64,000 nt of DNA from Maritimibacter sp. DP1N21-5 (GCF_019218295.1 NZ_JAHUZF010000006.1:2046001-2110000); one strand, 5' to 3'; counted from the first letter of the stretch, positions 39,620 to 49,378 are shown. Numbers and translations: made by a program. Notes: generated by a model not told the origin, from the letters alone.

Positions 39620-40990
39620 CTATCCCAGAACGGTTTGAACCGCCTTGGCGGTTTTCTGGGCGATCTCGTCGGCCTCTGCTTCGGTCAGGCAGAAGGGCGG
39701 CGCGAAACCGAGGATATCGCCCTGCGGCATGGCGCGTCCGATGACACCCTCTTTCAGGAGCGCGGCCGCCACGTTCGGCCCGACCTTTTCGCTGGCGTCG
39801 AAAAACGTCCGCGTTTCCGGGTCCTTCACGAATTCGACCGCGCAGAGCAGCCCCTCACCCCGCACGTCGCCGACATGTGGGTGATCGCCCAGCACCGATT
39901 TCAGCGCAGCCTTGAAATAGGCGCCGACCTTTCCGGCGTTCTCGACCAGGTTGAGTTTGTCGATGAGCTCGAGGTTCGCAACCCCCGCCGCCGCCCCGAT
40001 AGGATGCGCGGAATAGGTCCAGCCGTGGCCGATGGGGCCGTTTTCACCCGTGCCCTGCTCCAGAACCTTCCACATCTTGTCCGACACGATCGACCCCGAC
40101 AGCGGCGCGTAAGCCGAGGTCAGACCCTTGGCGATGGTGATGAGGTCGGGCTTCATCCCGTAGTGGTCCGAACCGAACATGGAGCCCAACCGCCCGAAAC
40201 CGGTGACGACCTCATCCGCGATGAGCAGGATGTCGTGCTTGTCGAGCACGGTCTGGATCGCGGCCCAGTAGCCTTCGGGCGGTGGAACCAGCCCCCCGGT
40301 GCCCAGCGCGGGCTCGCCGATGAAGGCCGCGATCTTGTCCGCCCCTTCCCGCGCAATGAGCGCCTCAAGTTCCTCCACGCAATGCGCCACGAAATCCGCC
40401 TCGGTCATGTCGTGGTTCGGACGGCGATAGTAATAGGGTGCCTCGGTGTGGATCACCTGGGACAGAGGCAGGTCGAATTTCTTGTGGAACAGCTCGAGCC
40501 CGGTCAGCGACCCGGTCATCAGGCCCGAGCCGTGATAGCCGCGCCAGCGCGAAATGATCTTCTTCTTCTCGGGGCGTCCGAGGATGTTGTTGTAATACCA
40601 GACGAGCTTGATATTCGTCTCGTTCGCGTCCGACCCGGAAAGCCCGAAGTAAACCTTCGACATATGTTTCGGCGCACGGTCGAGCACCATCTTGGCAAGC
40701 GTGATGGAGGCTTCGGTGCCATGCCCGACATAGGCGTGGTAGTAGGCCAGTTCCTTCGCCTGTTTCGCGATCGCCTCGGTGATCTCCGGCCGGCCGTAGC
40801 CCACGTTCACGCAATAAAGCCCGGCAAAGGCGTCGAGCAGGCGGTTGCCGTCGCGGTCGGTGATGTGCACACCTTCGCCGCCCGTGATGATCCGGTTCGG
40901 CGCATCGCCCCGGGCGAAGTCGGCGAGATGGGTCGAGGGATGGAAGAAATTCTCGCGGTCCCAGCGGTCGAGTTGGTCGTTGTTGAGCAT
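39620..40990 (-). CDS. Class III PLP aminotransferase (DoeD/omega-transaminase type)
   Basis: The 456-residue protein has the class III features: FAGLYCVNVGYGR, a GSDANE substrate site (SGSDANETN), GGYHGSG-type turn (RGYHGSG), DEVVTGFGR and the PLP Lys in TIAKGLTSAYAPLSG. I recall it as close to the diaminobutyrate transaminase DoeD of ectoine breakdown and to the atf gene beside asnC-ssd in Roseobacter ectoine clusters. Taurine, putrescine and beta-alanine transaminases share the fold. It lies downstream of the aldehyde dehydrogenase, 110 bp away, on the same strand. Confidence 0.82.
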   Translation of the reverse strand: MLNNDQLDRWDRENFFHPSTHLADFARGDAPNRIITGGEGVHITDRDGNRLLDAFAGLYCVNVGYGRPEITEAIAKQAKELAYYHAYVGHGTEASITLAKMVLDRAPKHMSKVYFGLSGSDANETNIKLVWYYNNILGRPEKKKIISRWRGYHGSGLMTGSLTGLELFHKKFDLPLSQVIHTEAPYYYRRPNHDMTEADFVAHCVEELEALIAREGADKIAAFIGEPALGTGGLVPPPEGYWAAIQTVLDKHDILLIADEVVTGFGRLGSMFGSDHYGMKPDLITIAKGLTSAYAPLSGSIVSDKMWKVLEQGTGENGPIGHGWTYSAHPIGAAAGVANLELIDKLNLVENAGKVGAYFKAALKSVLGDHPHVGDVRGEGLLCAVEFVKDPETRTFFDASEKVGPNVAAALLKEGVIGRAMPQGDILGFAPPFCLTEAEADEIAQKTAKAVQTVLG

Positions 40991-41100
40991 TGTCTTGTCC
41001 TGTTTGTTGTCCTGACCTGCGTAATGCAGGCTTGTCCTTTTCAAATATTATCGCCGCATTCTTGGGTGTCAGAGCTGGCTTTCCTTGTCGTGATCCAACA

Positions 41101-42576
41101 TCACGCCCAATCGCGGCAGACGTATTTGATCTCCATGAACTCCTCCATGCCGCGCCGCGCGCCTTCCCGCCCCAGCCCCGACTGCTTGGTCCCGCCGAAG
41201 GGGATCGGCGCGCCAGTGACCTTGGTGCGGTTCACGGCGACCATGCCGTATTGGAGCGCACGGCTCAGCCGGTAGATCCGGCGCGGATCGGTGGCGTGGA
41301 CGTAAGCGACAAGCCCGTATTCCGTGTCGTTCGCGCGCATCACGACTTCCTCTTCCGTGTCGAAGGGCGTGATCGCGGCCACAGGACCGAAGGTTTCCTC
41401 CCGCATAATCGCCGCCGTGTCCGGCACGTCCCGAAGGACCGTCGGCGCATAGAAGAGGTCCCCCTGCGCCAACCGCTTGCCGCCAATCACCAGCTTCGCG
41501 CCCTCCTCGAGCGCGTCGGCCACATGCTCCTCCTGCTTCTCCACGGCGCGCGCGTTCATCAGCGGGCCGATGTCCGGGTCGTCCATGCCCCGCCCGACGG
41601 TGAGCGCCTTGGTCGCCTCGGTGAACTTCGCCACGAAGCTGTCGTAGACGGAGCGTTCGACATAGATCCGGTTCGCTCCCAGACAATCCTGCCCCGAGGT
41701 CGCCCATTTGGCTTTCATGACCTCGACGACCGCCTCGTCCAGATCGGCATCGGCAAAGACGATCACCGGCGCATGGCCGCCCAGTTCCATGACGAGTTTC
41801 TTCACCGTGCCGGCGCACTGACCATAAAGAAGCCGCCCGACCTCGGTCGAGCCGGTGAAGGACAGCGCCCGCACTCGGGTGTCCTGCGTCCAAGGTTCGA
41901 CCACCGTGGGCGCATGACCCGTGACCACGTTGAACACGCCCGCCGGCACACCGGCACGCTCGGCCAGTTCCGCGAGCGCCAGCGCGGAGAACGGCGTCTC
42001 GTGGCTGGGGTGTGCGACCACGGTCGCGCCGGCCGCCAATGCCGCCGCTGCCTTGCGGGTCAGCATGGCCGCCGGGAAATTCCATGGCGTGATCAGCGCG
42101 ACAACGCCCACGGGCTCCAGCCAAAGCTCGACTTCGGCGTCGTGCAGATGCGAGGTCACGCCCTCGATGTTCGGGCGCTTGGCTTCCTCGGCATAGAACT
42201 CCACGAAAGAGGCGGCATAGTCGATCTCGCCCCGCGCCTCGGAAATCGGCTTGCCCTGTTCGAGCACCATGATCCGGGCGAGGTCTTCCTTGTGCATGAG
42301 CATCAGGTCGAACCAGCGCCGCAGAATGGCGGAGCGTTCCTGTGGCAGCATCATCGACCAGCCCGCAAAAGCGGCCTGCGCCGCATCCACGGCGCCGGTT
42401 GCGTCCGACGCGTTCATCTGGGCCACCTCGCCCAGAAAGGCGCCGGTCGCGGGGTCGGTGACGTTGAACGTCGCCCCATCACTCGCCGCGCACCACTTGC
42501 CTCCGATATAGGCGAAGCTCCGCAAGAGCCGCTTGTCGGTTATGTCCACCTTGGACGGGATCGCCGTGTCGAGCAT
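41101..42576 (-). CDS. Succinate-/aspartate-semialdehyde-type aldehyde dehydrogenase (DoeC-like)
   Basis: The 491-residue NAD(P)-dependent aldehyde dehydrogenase has the catalytic Glu in LVMELGGHAP and Cys in TSGQDCLGANR, the coenzyme-binding TPWNFPAAM and FTGSTEVGRL, and the terminal KQSGLGREGA. It resembles succinate semialdehyde dehydrogenases and DoeC. Placed after an Lrp gene and before the class III transaminase, it would oxidise the aldehyde made by that transaminase. The ectoine-pathway role is by synteny, since these folds serve many substrates. Confidence 0.85.
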   Translation of the reverse strand: MLDTAIPSKVDITDKRLLRSFAYIGGKWCAASDGATFNVTDPATGAFLGEVAQMNASDATGAVDAAQAAFAGWSMMLPQERSAILRRWFDLMLMHKEDLARIMVLEQGKPISEARGEIDYAASFVEFYAEEAKRPNIEGVTSHLHDAEVELWLEPVGVVALITPWNFPAAMLTRKAAAALAAGATVVAHPSHETPFSALALAELAERAGVPAGVFNVVTGHAPTVVEPWTQDTRVRALSFTGSTEVGRLLYGQCAGTVKKLVMELGGHAPVIVFADADLDEAVVEVMKAKWATSGQDCLGANRIYVERSVYDSFVAKFTEATKALTVGRGMDDPDIGPLMNARAVEKQEEHVADALEEGAKLVIGGKRLAQGDLFYAPTVLRDVPDTAAIMREETFGPVAAITPFDTEEEVVMRANDTEYGLVAYVHATDPRRIYRLSRALQYGMVAVNRTKVTGAPIPFGGTKQSGLGREGARRGMEEFMEIKYVCRDWA

Positions 42577-42677
42577 GTCGTCGCCTCCTGTTCGCTGGGT
42601 CCAGAATGACGGCTGAACAAGGAAGGCGAGGCCGAAAATGACCGCCGCCGGAGAATATTCCTCTCCCCGCCGTGACC

Positions 42678-43169
42678 TTACGAAGAGGAATCCTCTCCCG
42701 CGATCAGCCCGAGCGGCGGCACACCACCGCCCTTGACCGGCTTCGTCACGATGTAGGTGAAGTAGCGCGCGAGCCCAATCCGTGCGTCCAGCATCGCGTC
42801 GATCAGACGTTGATAGGCGTCGATATCCGTCGTCACGACCTGGCAGAGGTAATCGAAGCCCCCACCCAACGCCCAGCAGTTGACCACCTCGTCATAGCGC
42901 CCCACGGCATCTTCGAAGATGCGAAAGGTCGCCGCCGTGTGATCCGCCAGTTCGCAGGCCACAAAGACCGTCACAGAGGGCCCCAGCTTGCGCAGGTCGA
43001 AGCGCGCGCCGTAGCCCGCGATGACGCCGGCCTTCTCAAGCCGTTTCAGCCGGTTCCAGCAGGGCGTCGGCGACAGCCCTACGGCGTCGGCGAGCGCCGC
43101 CTTGGTGATCCGCCCGTCACGGGCGAGCACCTTCAGGATCGCGAGGTCAGTCTTGTCGAGCGCATGCAT
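42678..43169 (-). CDS. Lrp/AsnC family regulator (DoeX-like)
   Basis: With the start at 43169 the protein has 163 residues: an N-terminal helix-turn-helix (LDKTDLAILKVLARDGRITKAALADAVGLS in part, residues 4-50) and a C-terminal RAM ligand-binding domain. It is divergent from the DoeA-like hydrolase (97 bp between starts) and upstream of the dehydrogenase and transaminase. In ectoine clusters an AsnC-type regulator called DoeX or AsnC occupies this position and binds the doeA promoter, so local autoregulation is probable. Confidence 0.88.
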   Translation of the reverse strand: MHALDKTDLAILKVLARDGRITKAALADAVGLSPTPCWNRLKRLEKAGVIAGYGARFDLRKLGPSVTVFVACELADHTAATFRIFEDAVGRYDEVVNCWALGGGFDYLCQVVTTDIDAYQRLIDAMLDARIGLARYFTYIVTKPVKGGGVPPLGLIAGEDSSS

Positions 43170-43266
43170 GCTATCCTTGTAGGGCCGCGCCCGGACCTGG
43201 GAAAGCCCATTGAAGTCAGGAAGTTTTCCAGCCACCGTCACCAAAGCACCAGAGCCGGAGGCCGCC

Positions 43267-44451
43267 ATGCCCATCGAACACGCCCATTTCACTCAAGCCG
43301 AGTTTGACCGCCGCATCGCGCTCACCCGCGCGTCGATGGAAGCCGCCGGAATCGACGTGCTCTTCATCACGAACCCGTCGAACATGAACTACCTCACCGG
43401 CTATGACGGCTGGTCTTTCTATGTCCACCAGGGCGTGATCCTGACGATGGAGGGCGACCCGATCTGGTGGGGGCGTCTGATGGACGGCAACGGCGCGCGG
43501 CGCACGGTCTGGATGGAAGACGACCACATCATCACCTACGCCGACCGCTATATTCAGGCCTCCGACATTCACCCGATGGAGGATCTCGCGTCGCACCTGC
43601 GCATCATGGGGTTCGGCGACCAGCGTATCGGCGTCGAGATGGAGACCTATTTCTTCACCGCCCGCGCCTTTGCCGTTCTGGCCGAGGGGCTGCCGGATGC
43701 GACCATGGTCGACGCGACGACGCTCGTGAACTGGGTGCGGCTTATCAAGTCGGACGAAGAGCTTCGCTTCATGCGCCGCGCCGCCCGGATTTCCGAGCTT
43801 GTCATTGGCCGCGCCATGGAGCTGGCCGAGCCCGGCATGAAGAAACACGACCTGGTGGGCGAGCTTTACAAGACCTCGGTGCAGGGCGAAGAGGACAGTT
43901 GGGGCGACTACCCGGCCATCGTGCCCATGGTGCCCTCGGGCATCGACGCCACAGCACCTCATCTGACGTGGAACGGCGAGGCCCTGAAGAAGAACGAGGC
44001 GACCTTCATCGAGCAATCCGGCTGCTACCGCCGTTATCACGCGCCGCTCTGCCGCTCGATCTATTTCGGCAAGCCGCCCAAGCACATGACCGACGCGGCA
44101 GAGGCACTGACCGCCGGCCTCAATGCCGGGATCGAGGTCGCCCGTGCCGGCAACCGCGCCTGTGACATCGCGCGGGCGCTGGACGTGGAGCTTCTGAAGG
44201 TCGGCATCGAACGTCCCGCGCGCTGCGGCTATGCCGTGGGCCTGTCCTATCCGCCGGACTGGGGCGAACACACCGTCAGCCTGCGCGCCTTCGACGAAAC
44301 CGTGCTCGAACCCGGCATGACCTTCCACTTCATGCCGGGCCTCTGGATGGACGACTGGGGGATCGAGACGACCGAGACCATCCTTATCACCGAGGACGGG
44401 CCGGCCGAGCCCCTGTGCAACGTCGAACGCAAGCTCTTCATCAAGGACTGA
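43267..44451 (+). CDS. M24 family ectoine hydrolase-like protein (DoeA/EutD-like)
   Basis: The 394-residue protein has a creatinase-like N-terminal domain and a pita-bread M24 catalytic domain. The sequence LTGYDGWSFYVHQGV and the C-terminal GLSYPPDWGEHTVSLR, with FHFMPGLWMDDWGIE, are those I associate with ectoine hydrolase, which opens the ectoine ring to N-acetyl-diaminobutyrate. M24 metal ligands are only partly kept (for example ATFIEQSGCYRRYHAPLCRS), as in DoeA, creatinase and non-peptidase members. No doeB/eutE deacetylase gene is in the window. The start at 43267 fits the family. Confidence 0.75.
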   Translation: MPIEHAHFTQAEFDRRIALTRASMEAAGIDVLFITNPSNMNYLTGYDGWSFYVHQGVILTMEGDPIWWGRLMDGNGARRTVWMEDDHIITYADRYIQASDIHPMEDLASHLRIMGFGDQRIGVEMETYFFTARAFAVLAEGLPDATMVDATTLVNWVRLIKSDEELRFMRRAARISELVIGRAMELAEPGMKKHDLVGELYKTSVQGEEDSWGDYPAIVPMVPSGIDATAPHLTWNGEALKKNEATFIEQSGCYRRYHAPLCRSIYFGKPPKHMTDAAEALTAGLNAGIEVARAGNRACDIARALDVELLKVGIERPARCGYAVGLSYPPDWGEHTVSLRAFDETVLEPGMTFHFMPGLWMDDWGIETTETILITEDGPAEPLCNVERKLFIKD

Positions 44452-44472
44452 GGGCCGGCACCACACGATCCA

Positions 44473-44492
44473 GGCGGCCCCGACGGGCCGCC
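44473..44492 (+). terminator. Terminator after the DoeA-like gene
   Basis: A perfect 8-bp stem GGCGGCCC/GGGCCGCC with a CGAC loop lies 22 bp after the stop codon and is followed by AATTT. The remaining intergenic region to 44752 is AT-richer near 44505-44560 (TTTAACCATATAGATAT) and probably holds the promoter of the transporter operon; a second small hairpin (CCCGCC/GGCGGG) lies around 44653-44668 in its leader. Confidence 0.65.
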
Positions 44493-44752
44493 AATTTCCC
44501 CAATTTAACCATATAGATATCCCCGTCGCACGCACCTTTGACCGACCGATAAAAGTTTCCGTCGCGAAAGGGTTGCAATGCGCGCCTGATGCGTCCAAGA
44601 ATTTGATCATAAGGGGCGCAAGACCCCGACTGACAGGGAGAACGATTTTCGGCCCGCCGCGAGGCGGGCGGTCGCCGTTATGGCGCCGCCGGGCCGGGAC
44701 ACTCCCGAGGCAAGACGCCATCCGAGCCCAGAGACCCAAAAGGGAGTATTTC

Positions 44753-46327
44753 ATGTCTCTTATCAAAACGCTGAAAGCCGCCGGGGTCATGGCCCTACTG
44801 GCCGGCACCGCCTCGGCACAATCGACGCTAGTCTATTGCTCCGAAGGTTCGCCCGAAGGCTTCGACCCCGCGCTCTACACGGCCGGCACCACCTTCGACG
44901 CCTCGTCGCATCCGGTCTACAACCGCCTCGTCGAGTTCGAAGTCGGCACCACCAACGTCATTCCGGGCCTCGCGGAAAGCTGGGAAACTTCGGAAGACGG
45001 CATGGAAGTGACCTTCACCCTGCGTCCGGGCGTGAAGTTCCACACCACTGACTATTTCACGCCAACGCGCGATTTCAACGCCGACGACGTGATCTATACG
45101 TTCGAACGCCAGATGGTCGCCGACACCGGCCCCTGGGAATATTTCGAAGGCATGTCGATGCCCGACCTGATCTCGTCCATCGAGAAGGTCGACGACATGA
45201 CGGTCAAGTTCGTCCTGACCCGCCCCGAAGCGCCCTTCGTCGCCAACCTCGCGATGGACTTCGCCTCGATCCAGTCGGCTGAATACGCTGCCGCGATGGA
45301 CGAAGCCGGCACGCCCGAGATGCTGAACCAGCAACCCATCGGCACCGGTCCCTTCACCTTCGTCGCCTACCAGAAGGACGCCGTGATCCGTTACGCCAAG
45401 AACCAGGAATACTGGAACGAAGGCCTGCCGAAGGTCGACAACCTCGTCTTCGCAATCACGCCCGATGCCTCGGTCCGCTACCAGAAGCTCACCGCGGGCG
45501 AATGCCACGTGATGCCCTATCCGAACCCCGCCGACATTCAGGCGATGAAGGATGACGAGAACATCAACGTGATGGAGCAGGAAGGCCTCAACGTCGGCTA
45601 CCTCGCCTACAACACGCAGCAGGCACCCTTCGACAACCCGGATGTGCGCAAGGCGCTCAACATGGCGATCGACAAACAGGCGATCATCGACGTGGTGTTC
45701 CAGGGCTCGGGTCAGGCGGCCAAGAACCCGATCCCGCCGACCATGTGGTCCTACAACGACGCGGTCGAGGACGACGCCTATGATCCGGAAGCCGCCAAGG
45801 CCATGCTGGAAGAGGCCGGTGTCACCGACTTGTCCATGAAGATCTGGGCCATGCCGGTGCAGCGTCCCTACAACCCCAACGCCCGCCGCATGGCCGAGCT
45901 GATCCAGGAGGATTTCTCGCAGGTTGGCGTCGAGGTCGAGATCGTGTCCTACGAATGGGGCGAATACCTCGAACGCTCCTCGGCCGTGGATCGTGACGGT
46001 GCCGTTCTGCTGGGCTGGACCGGCGACAACGGCGACCCGGACAACTTCCTCGCCGTGCTCCTCGGCTGTGACGGTGTTGGCGGCTCGAACCGCGCCCAGT
46101 GGTGCTATGAGCCCTTCCAGGAAGTGATCGAAGAGGCCAAGGTCCTTCCGACGCAGGAAGAGCGCGCGCCGCTTTACGAAGAGGCTCAGGTCATCTTCAA
46201 GGAGCAAGCGCCCTGGGCCACGATCGCGCATTCGGTCGTCTTCATGCCGATGCGTCCCGAGGTCGAAGGCTACAAGGTGCACCCGCTCGGCGGCCACATC
46301 TTCACCGAAGTGTCCATCGCGGAATAA
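44753..46327 (+). CDS. ABC transporter substrate-binding protein, dipeptide/oligopeptide type (family 5)
   Basis: The 524-residue periplasmic protein starts with a signal peptide ending at about residue 23 (ASA-Q, no lipobox) and has the family 5 start TLVYCSEGSPEGFDP and the hallmark region of DppA-like proteins, including RYAKNQEYWNEG and LPKVDNL. AGGGAG precedes the ATG. It begins the importer operon with a second M24 peptidase and permeases dppBCDF-like. DppA homologues bind peptides, heme or other solutes, so the ligand is open. Confidence 0.9.
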   Translation: MSLIKTLKAAGVMALLAGTASAQSTLVYCSEGSPEGFDPALYTAGTTFDASSHPVYNRLVEFEVGTTNVIPGLAESWETSEDGMEVTFTLRPGVKFHTTDYFTPTRDFNADDVIYTFERQMVADTGPWEYFEGMSMPDLISSIEKVDDMTVKFVLTRPEAPFVANLAMDFASIQSAEYAAAMDEAGTPEMLNQQPIGTGPFTFVAYQKDAVIRYAKNQEYWNEGLPKVDNLVFAITPDASVRYQKLTAGECHVMPYPNPADIQAMKDDENINVMEQEGLNVGYLAYNTQQAPFDNPDVRKALNMAIDKQAIIDVVFQGSGQAAKNPIPPTMWSYNDAVEDDAYDPEAAKAMLEEAGVTDLSMKIWAMPVQRPYNPNARRMAELIQEDFSQVGVEVEIVSYEWGEYLERSSAVDRDGAVLLGWTGDNGDPDNFLAVLLGCDGVGGSNRAQWCYEPFQEVIEEAKVLPTQEERAPLYEEAQVIFKEQAPWATIAHSVVFMPMRPEVEGYKVHPLGGHIFTEVSIAE

Positions 46328-46338
46328 ACACATCGGTC

Positions 46339-46361
46339 GGGGCCGCGTTCCTCGCGGCCCC
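46339..46361 (+). terminator. Stem-loop after the substrate-binding protein gene
   Basis: An 8-bp GGGGCCGC/GCGGCCCC stem with a 7-base loop lies 12 bp after the stop and before the next gene. In transporter operons such a structure often causes partial termination or protects the binding-protein mRNA, giving more of it than of the membrane parts. No long T run follows. Confidence 0.6.
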
Positions 46362-46383
46362 TTCCTCGCCGGAAAGGCACCTC

Positions 46384-47472
46384 ATGGACCGTTTTGCCGA
46401 GTACCGCGCCGCCGCCAGGGCGCTTGGCACCGACGCCGTCGCCCTCGTCCCGGGCGCGAATTTCGTTCGCATGATGGGGCAGGATTTTTCCACCTCCGAA
46501 CGCCCCACCCTGATCGTCGTTCCGGTCGAAGGCACGCCCGCCGCGATCATGCCGAACCTCGAGCTGTCCTCTTTTGCACAGCTGAATTTCCCCGGCGAGG
46601 TCTTCGACTGGCGCGACCAGGATGGTTATGACGCCGCATTTGCCGCCCTCGCCGCGCATCTGCCGCTCTCCTCGCTCGCGGTCGAAGGCCAGACGATGCG
46701 CGTCTTCGTTCATCACGCGCTTGCAAAGGCCTATCCCGGGCTCGCCATCACCGACGGCGAGCGCGCGATTTCCGGCCTGCGCCTTGTGAAGACCGCCGAC
46801 GATATCGCCCGCATGACTCGCGCGATCCGGATTTCCGAGGCCGCGCTTGGCGAGGTGCTCGCCGACGTTCGCGTGGGCATGACCGAGCGCGAGGTTGAAG
46901 CCCGGCTCATCGCCGCGCAATTCGCCCACGGGGCCGAAGGCATGGCCTTCTCGCCCATCGTGGCCGCCAACACCAACTCCGCACTCCCTCACGCCCACGC
47001 GCGCGACTATGCGCTTCAAACCGGCGATGCGCTCCTCATCGACTTCGGCGCGCAATGGGGCGGGTTCTGCGCCGACATCACGCGCACGGTCTTTGTCGGT
47101 CACGCGACCGACCACCAGGCCGCCGTCTACCAGACTGTCTACGACGCCGTGGAAGCCGGCCTTGCGGTCACGACGGCGGGCGTCACGGCGCATGAGATCG
47201 ACGACGCGGTGCAGAGCGTCCTCGAAGCCTCGTCCTGGCCCGACCGGATCCGCACCAAGACAGGGCACGGGCTGGGCCGGCAAGTGCACGAAGAACCCTA
47301 CGTCATGCGTGGAAATCACCAGAAACTGCCCGCCGGGGCGGTTTACACCAACGAACCGGGCCTTTACGACACCGCCGAATTCGGCATCCGGATCGAGGAC
47401 GACGTGCTTGTCACCGACACCGGCTACCGGCTTCTGACGACCTTCCCCAAAACCCTGACAGTGGTGGGCTGA
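46384..47472 (+). CDS. M24 family metallopeptidase (Xaa-Pro peptidase type)
   Basis: The 362-residue cytoplasmic protein has the M24 metal site: a DFGAQWGGFCADITRT segment (two Asp), HGLGRQVHEEPYV (His and Glu region) and the terminal EPGLYDTAEFGIRIED (Glu pair), so an intact two-metal aminopeptidase is likely. It sits between the substrate-binding protein and the permeases and its stop overlaps the dppB-like start (TGATG), so it is probably specific to what the importer brings in. Confidence 0.88.
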   Translation: MDRFAEYRAAARALGTDAVALVPGANFVRMMGQDFSTSERPTLIVVPVEGTPAAIMPNLELSSFAQLNFPGEVFDWRDQDGYDAAFAALAAHLPLSSLAVEGQTMRVFVHHALAKAYPGLAITDGERAISGLRLVKTADDIARMTRAIRISEAALGEVLADVRVGMTEREVEARLIAAQFAHGAEGMAFSPIVAANTNSALPHAHARDYALQTGDALLIDFGAQWGGFCADITRTVFVGHATDHQAAVYQTVYDAVEAGLAVTTAGVTAHEIDDAVQSVLEASSWPDRIRTKTGHGLGRQVHEEPYVMRGNHQKLPAGAVYTNEPGLYDTAEFGIRIEDDVLVTDTGYRLLTTFPKTLTVVG

Positions 47473-48479
47473 TGCTACGATATTTCCTGTCGCGCCTCCT
47501 GACCTTCGTCCCGACCTTCATCGGGGTGACGATCATCTCCTTCGCCTTTATCCGCGTGCTGCCGGGTGATCCGATCATCGTGATGGCGGGGGAACGCGGC
47601 ATGACCGAGGAACGCTACCAGGCGCTGTCCGAGCAATTCGGCTTCGACCGTCCGCTCTATGTCCAGTTCTGGGATTTCTTCACCGGCGTGCTTCGGGGCG
47701 ACCTTGGAGAAAGCTATGTGACCAAGCGTCCGGTCTGGGACGAGTTCTTCGCACTCTTCCCGGCGACGCTCGAGCTGTCGCTCGTCGCCATCATCCTCGC
47801 CATCCTTCTCGGCATCCCGGCGGGCGTGATCGCGGCGGTGAACCGGGGCAAGTTCTTCGACCGCGCGCTGATGTCCTCGGCCCTCGTCGGCTACTCCATG
47901 CCGATCTTCTGGTGGGCGCTTCTGCTCATCATCGTCTTCTCCGGCAACCTGGGCTGGACGCCGGTCTCGGGCCGGATCGACCTGCTTTACTACTTCGAGG
48001 CCAAGACCGGCTTCATGCTGATCGACAGCCTACTGTCAGGACAGGACGGCGCCTTCACCTCCGCCGTGCGTCACCTGATCCTGCCGTCGATCGTGCTGGC
48101 CACCATCCCGCTTGCCGTCATCGCGCGCCAGACACGGTCGGCCATGCTCGAGGTGCTGGGCGAGGACTATATCCGCACCGCCAAGGCGAAAGGACTCGCG
48201 CCGACCCGCGTCAACGGCGTTCATGCGCTCCGCAACGCCATGATCCCGGTCATCACCGTGATCGGGCTCTCGGTGGGCACGCTGCTCGCCGGCGCGATCC
48301 TGACCGAGACGATCTTTTCCTGGCCGGGCATCGGCAAGTGGATGGTCGACAGCATCTTTCGCCGCGACTACCCGGTCGTTCAGGGCGGCCTGCTCCTCGT
48401 CGCGCTCATCGTCATGATCGTGAACCTGATCGTGGACATGCTCTACGGTCTCATCAATCCCAAGATCCGGAAACGCTGA
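47472..48479 (+). CDS. ABC transporter permease, DppB type
   Basis: The 335-residue inner membrane permease has about six helices, the DppB N-terminal signature (FLSRLLTFVPTFIGVTIISF in part), the periplasmic loop and the EAA motif region AKAKGLAPTRVNGVHALRNA. It overlaps the M24 gene and the DppC-type gene by one base each (TGATG), indicating tight coupling. Confidence 0.92.
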   Translation: MLRYFLSRLLTFVPTFIGVTIISFAFIRVLPGDPIIVMAGERGMTEERYQALSEQFGFDRPLYVQFWDFFTGVLRGDLGESYVTKRPVWDEFFALFPATLELSLVAIILAILLGIPAGVIAAVNRGKFFDRALMSSALVGYSMPIFWWALLLIIVFSGNLGWTPVSGRIDLLYYFEAKTGFMLIDSLLSGQDGAFTSAVRHLILPSIVLATIPLAVIARQTRSAMLEVLGEDYIRTAKAKGLAPTRVNGVHALRNAMIPVITVIGLSVGTLLAGAILTETIFSWPGIGKWMVDSIFRRDYPVVQGGLLLVALIVMIVNLIVDMLYGLINPKIRKR

Positions 48480-49378
48480 TGCTGAACGTATCCACCCTGA
48501 CCGACGCGCCGAAACGCCCCGGACGCATGAAGGAGTTCTGGCGTTATTTCCGCGAAAACCGTGGCGCGGTGATCGGGATGTATGTCTTCGTCTTCTTCAC
48601 GCTGATCGCCATCTTCGCCCCGCTCATCGCCCCCTTCGACCCCTCGGCCCAGAACCGGGGCGCGACGCTCGTCCCGCCCTTCTGGCAGGACGGCGGCTCG
48701 ATCACCTACCTCTTGGGCACCGACCCGCTCGGCCGCGACATCCTTTCGCGCCTCATCCACGGCGCGCGTTATTCCTTCTTCGTCGGGGCCATGGTCGTGG
48801 TCATCGCCGCCTCCGTCGGCATCCTCGTCGGCCTCATCGCGGGCTTCGCGCCGCGCTGGCTCGACACGATCATCATGCGGGTGATGGATATCATCCTGTC
48901 GATCCCCTCGCTCCTCCTCGCCCTCGTGCTCGTGGCGATCCTCGGCCCTTCGCTCTTCAACGCGATGATCGCCATCGCGGTCGTGCTGCAACCTCATTAC
49001 GTCCGTCTCACCCGCGCCGCCGTCATGTCCGAGCTCTCCAAGGACTATGTGGTCTCGGCCCGCGTCGCCGGCGCGAAGCTCCCGCGCCTGATGTTCATCA
49101 CCGTGCTCCCCAATTGCCTCGCCCCGATCATCGTGCAGGCGGCGCTTTCCTTCTCCAACGCGATCCTCGATGTGGCCGCGCTTGGCTTTCTCGGTATGGG
49201 CGCCCAGCCCCCGACGCCGGAATGGGGCACGATGCTGGCCGAGGCACGCGAGTTCATCCTGCGCGCCTGGTGGGTCGTGACTTTCCCCGGCCTCGCCATC
49301 CTGATCACCGTGCTCTCCATCAACCTGATGGGCGACGGCCTGCGCGACGCGCTCGATCCGAAACTGAAACGGAGCTGA
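48479..49378 (+). CDS. ABC transporter permease, DppC type
   Basis: The 299-residue permease has the DppC architecture: an N-terminal cytoplasmic tail, a first helix (GMYVFVFFTLIAIFAPLI), then the BPD-transp-1 domain with the GTDPLGRDILSRLIHGAR motif and the EAA loop SARVAGAKLPRLMFITVLPN. It is followed by a 126-bp gap with a repeat before the ATPase genes. Confidence 0.92.
   Translation: MLNVSTLTDAPKRPGRMKEFWRYFRENRGAVIGMYVFVFFTLIAIFAPLIAPFDPSAQNRGATLVPPFWQDGGSITYLLGTDPLGRDILSRLIHGARYSFFVGAMVVVIAASVGILVGLIAGFAPRWLDTIIMRVMDIILSIPSLLLALVLVAILGPSLFNAMIAIAVVLQPHYVRLTRAAVMSELSKDYVVSARVAGAKLPRLMFITVLPNCLAPIIVQAALSFSNAILDVAALGFLGMGAQPPTPEWGTMLAEAREFILRAWWVVTFPGLAILITVLSINLMGDGLRDALDPKLKRS

Noticed and set aside
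41069..42124. 351-codon minus-strand frame in the aldehyde dehydrogenase region
   Set aside because: Alternate-frame shadow (same strand, other frame) of the aldehyde dehydrogenase; low-complexity Arg/Gly/Ala sequence.
44651..44752. Riboswitch in the leader of the peptide-binding protein gene
   Set aside because: Only a small GC hairpin (CCCGCC/GGCGGG) is visible, not a known aptamer structure.
43216..44808. 530-codon minus-strand frame opposite the DoeA-like gene
   Set aside because: Antisense shadow of the DoeA-like gene, with no domain features of its own.
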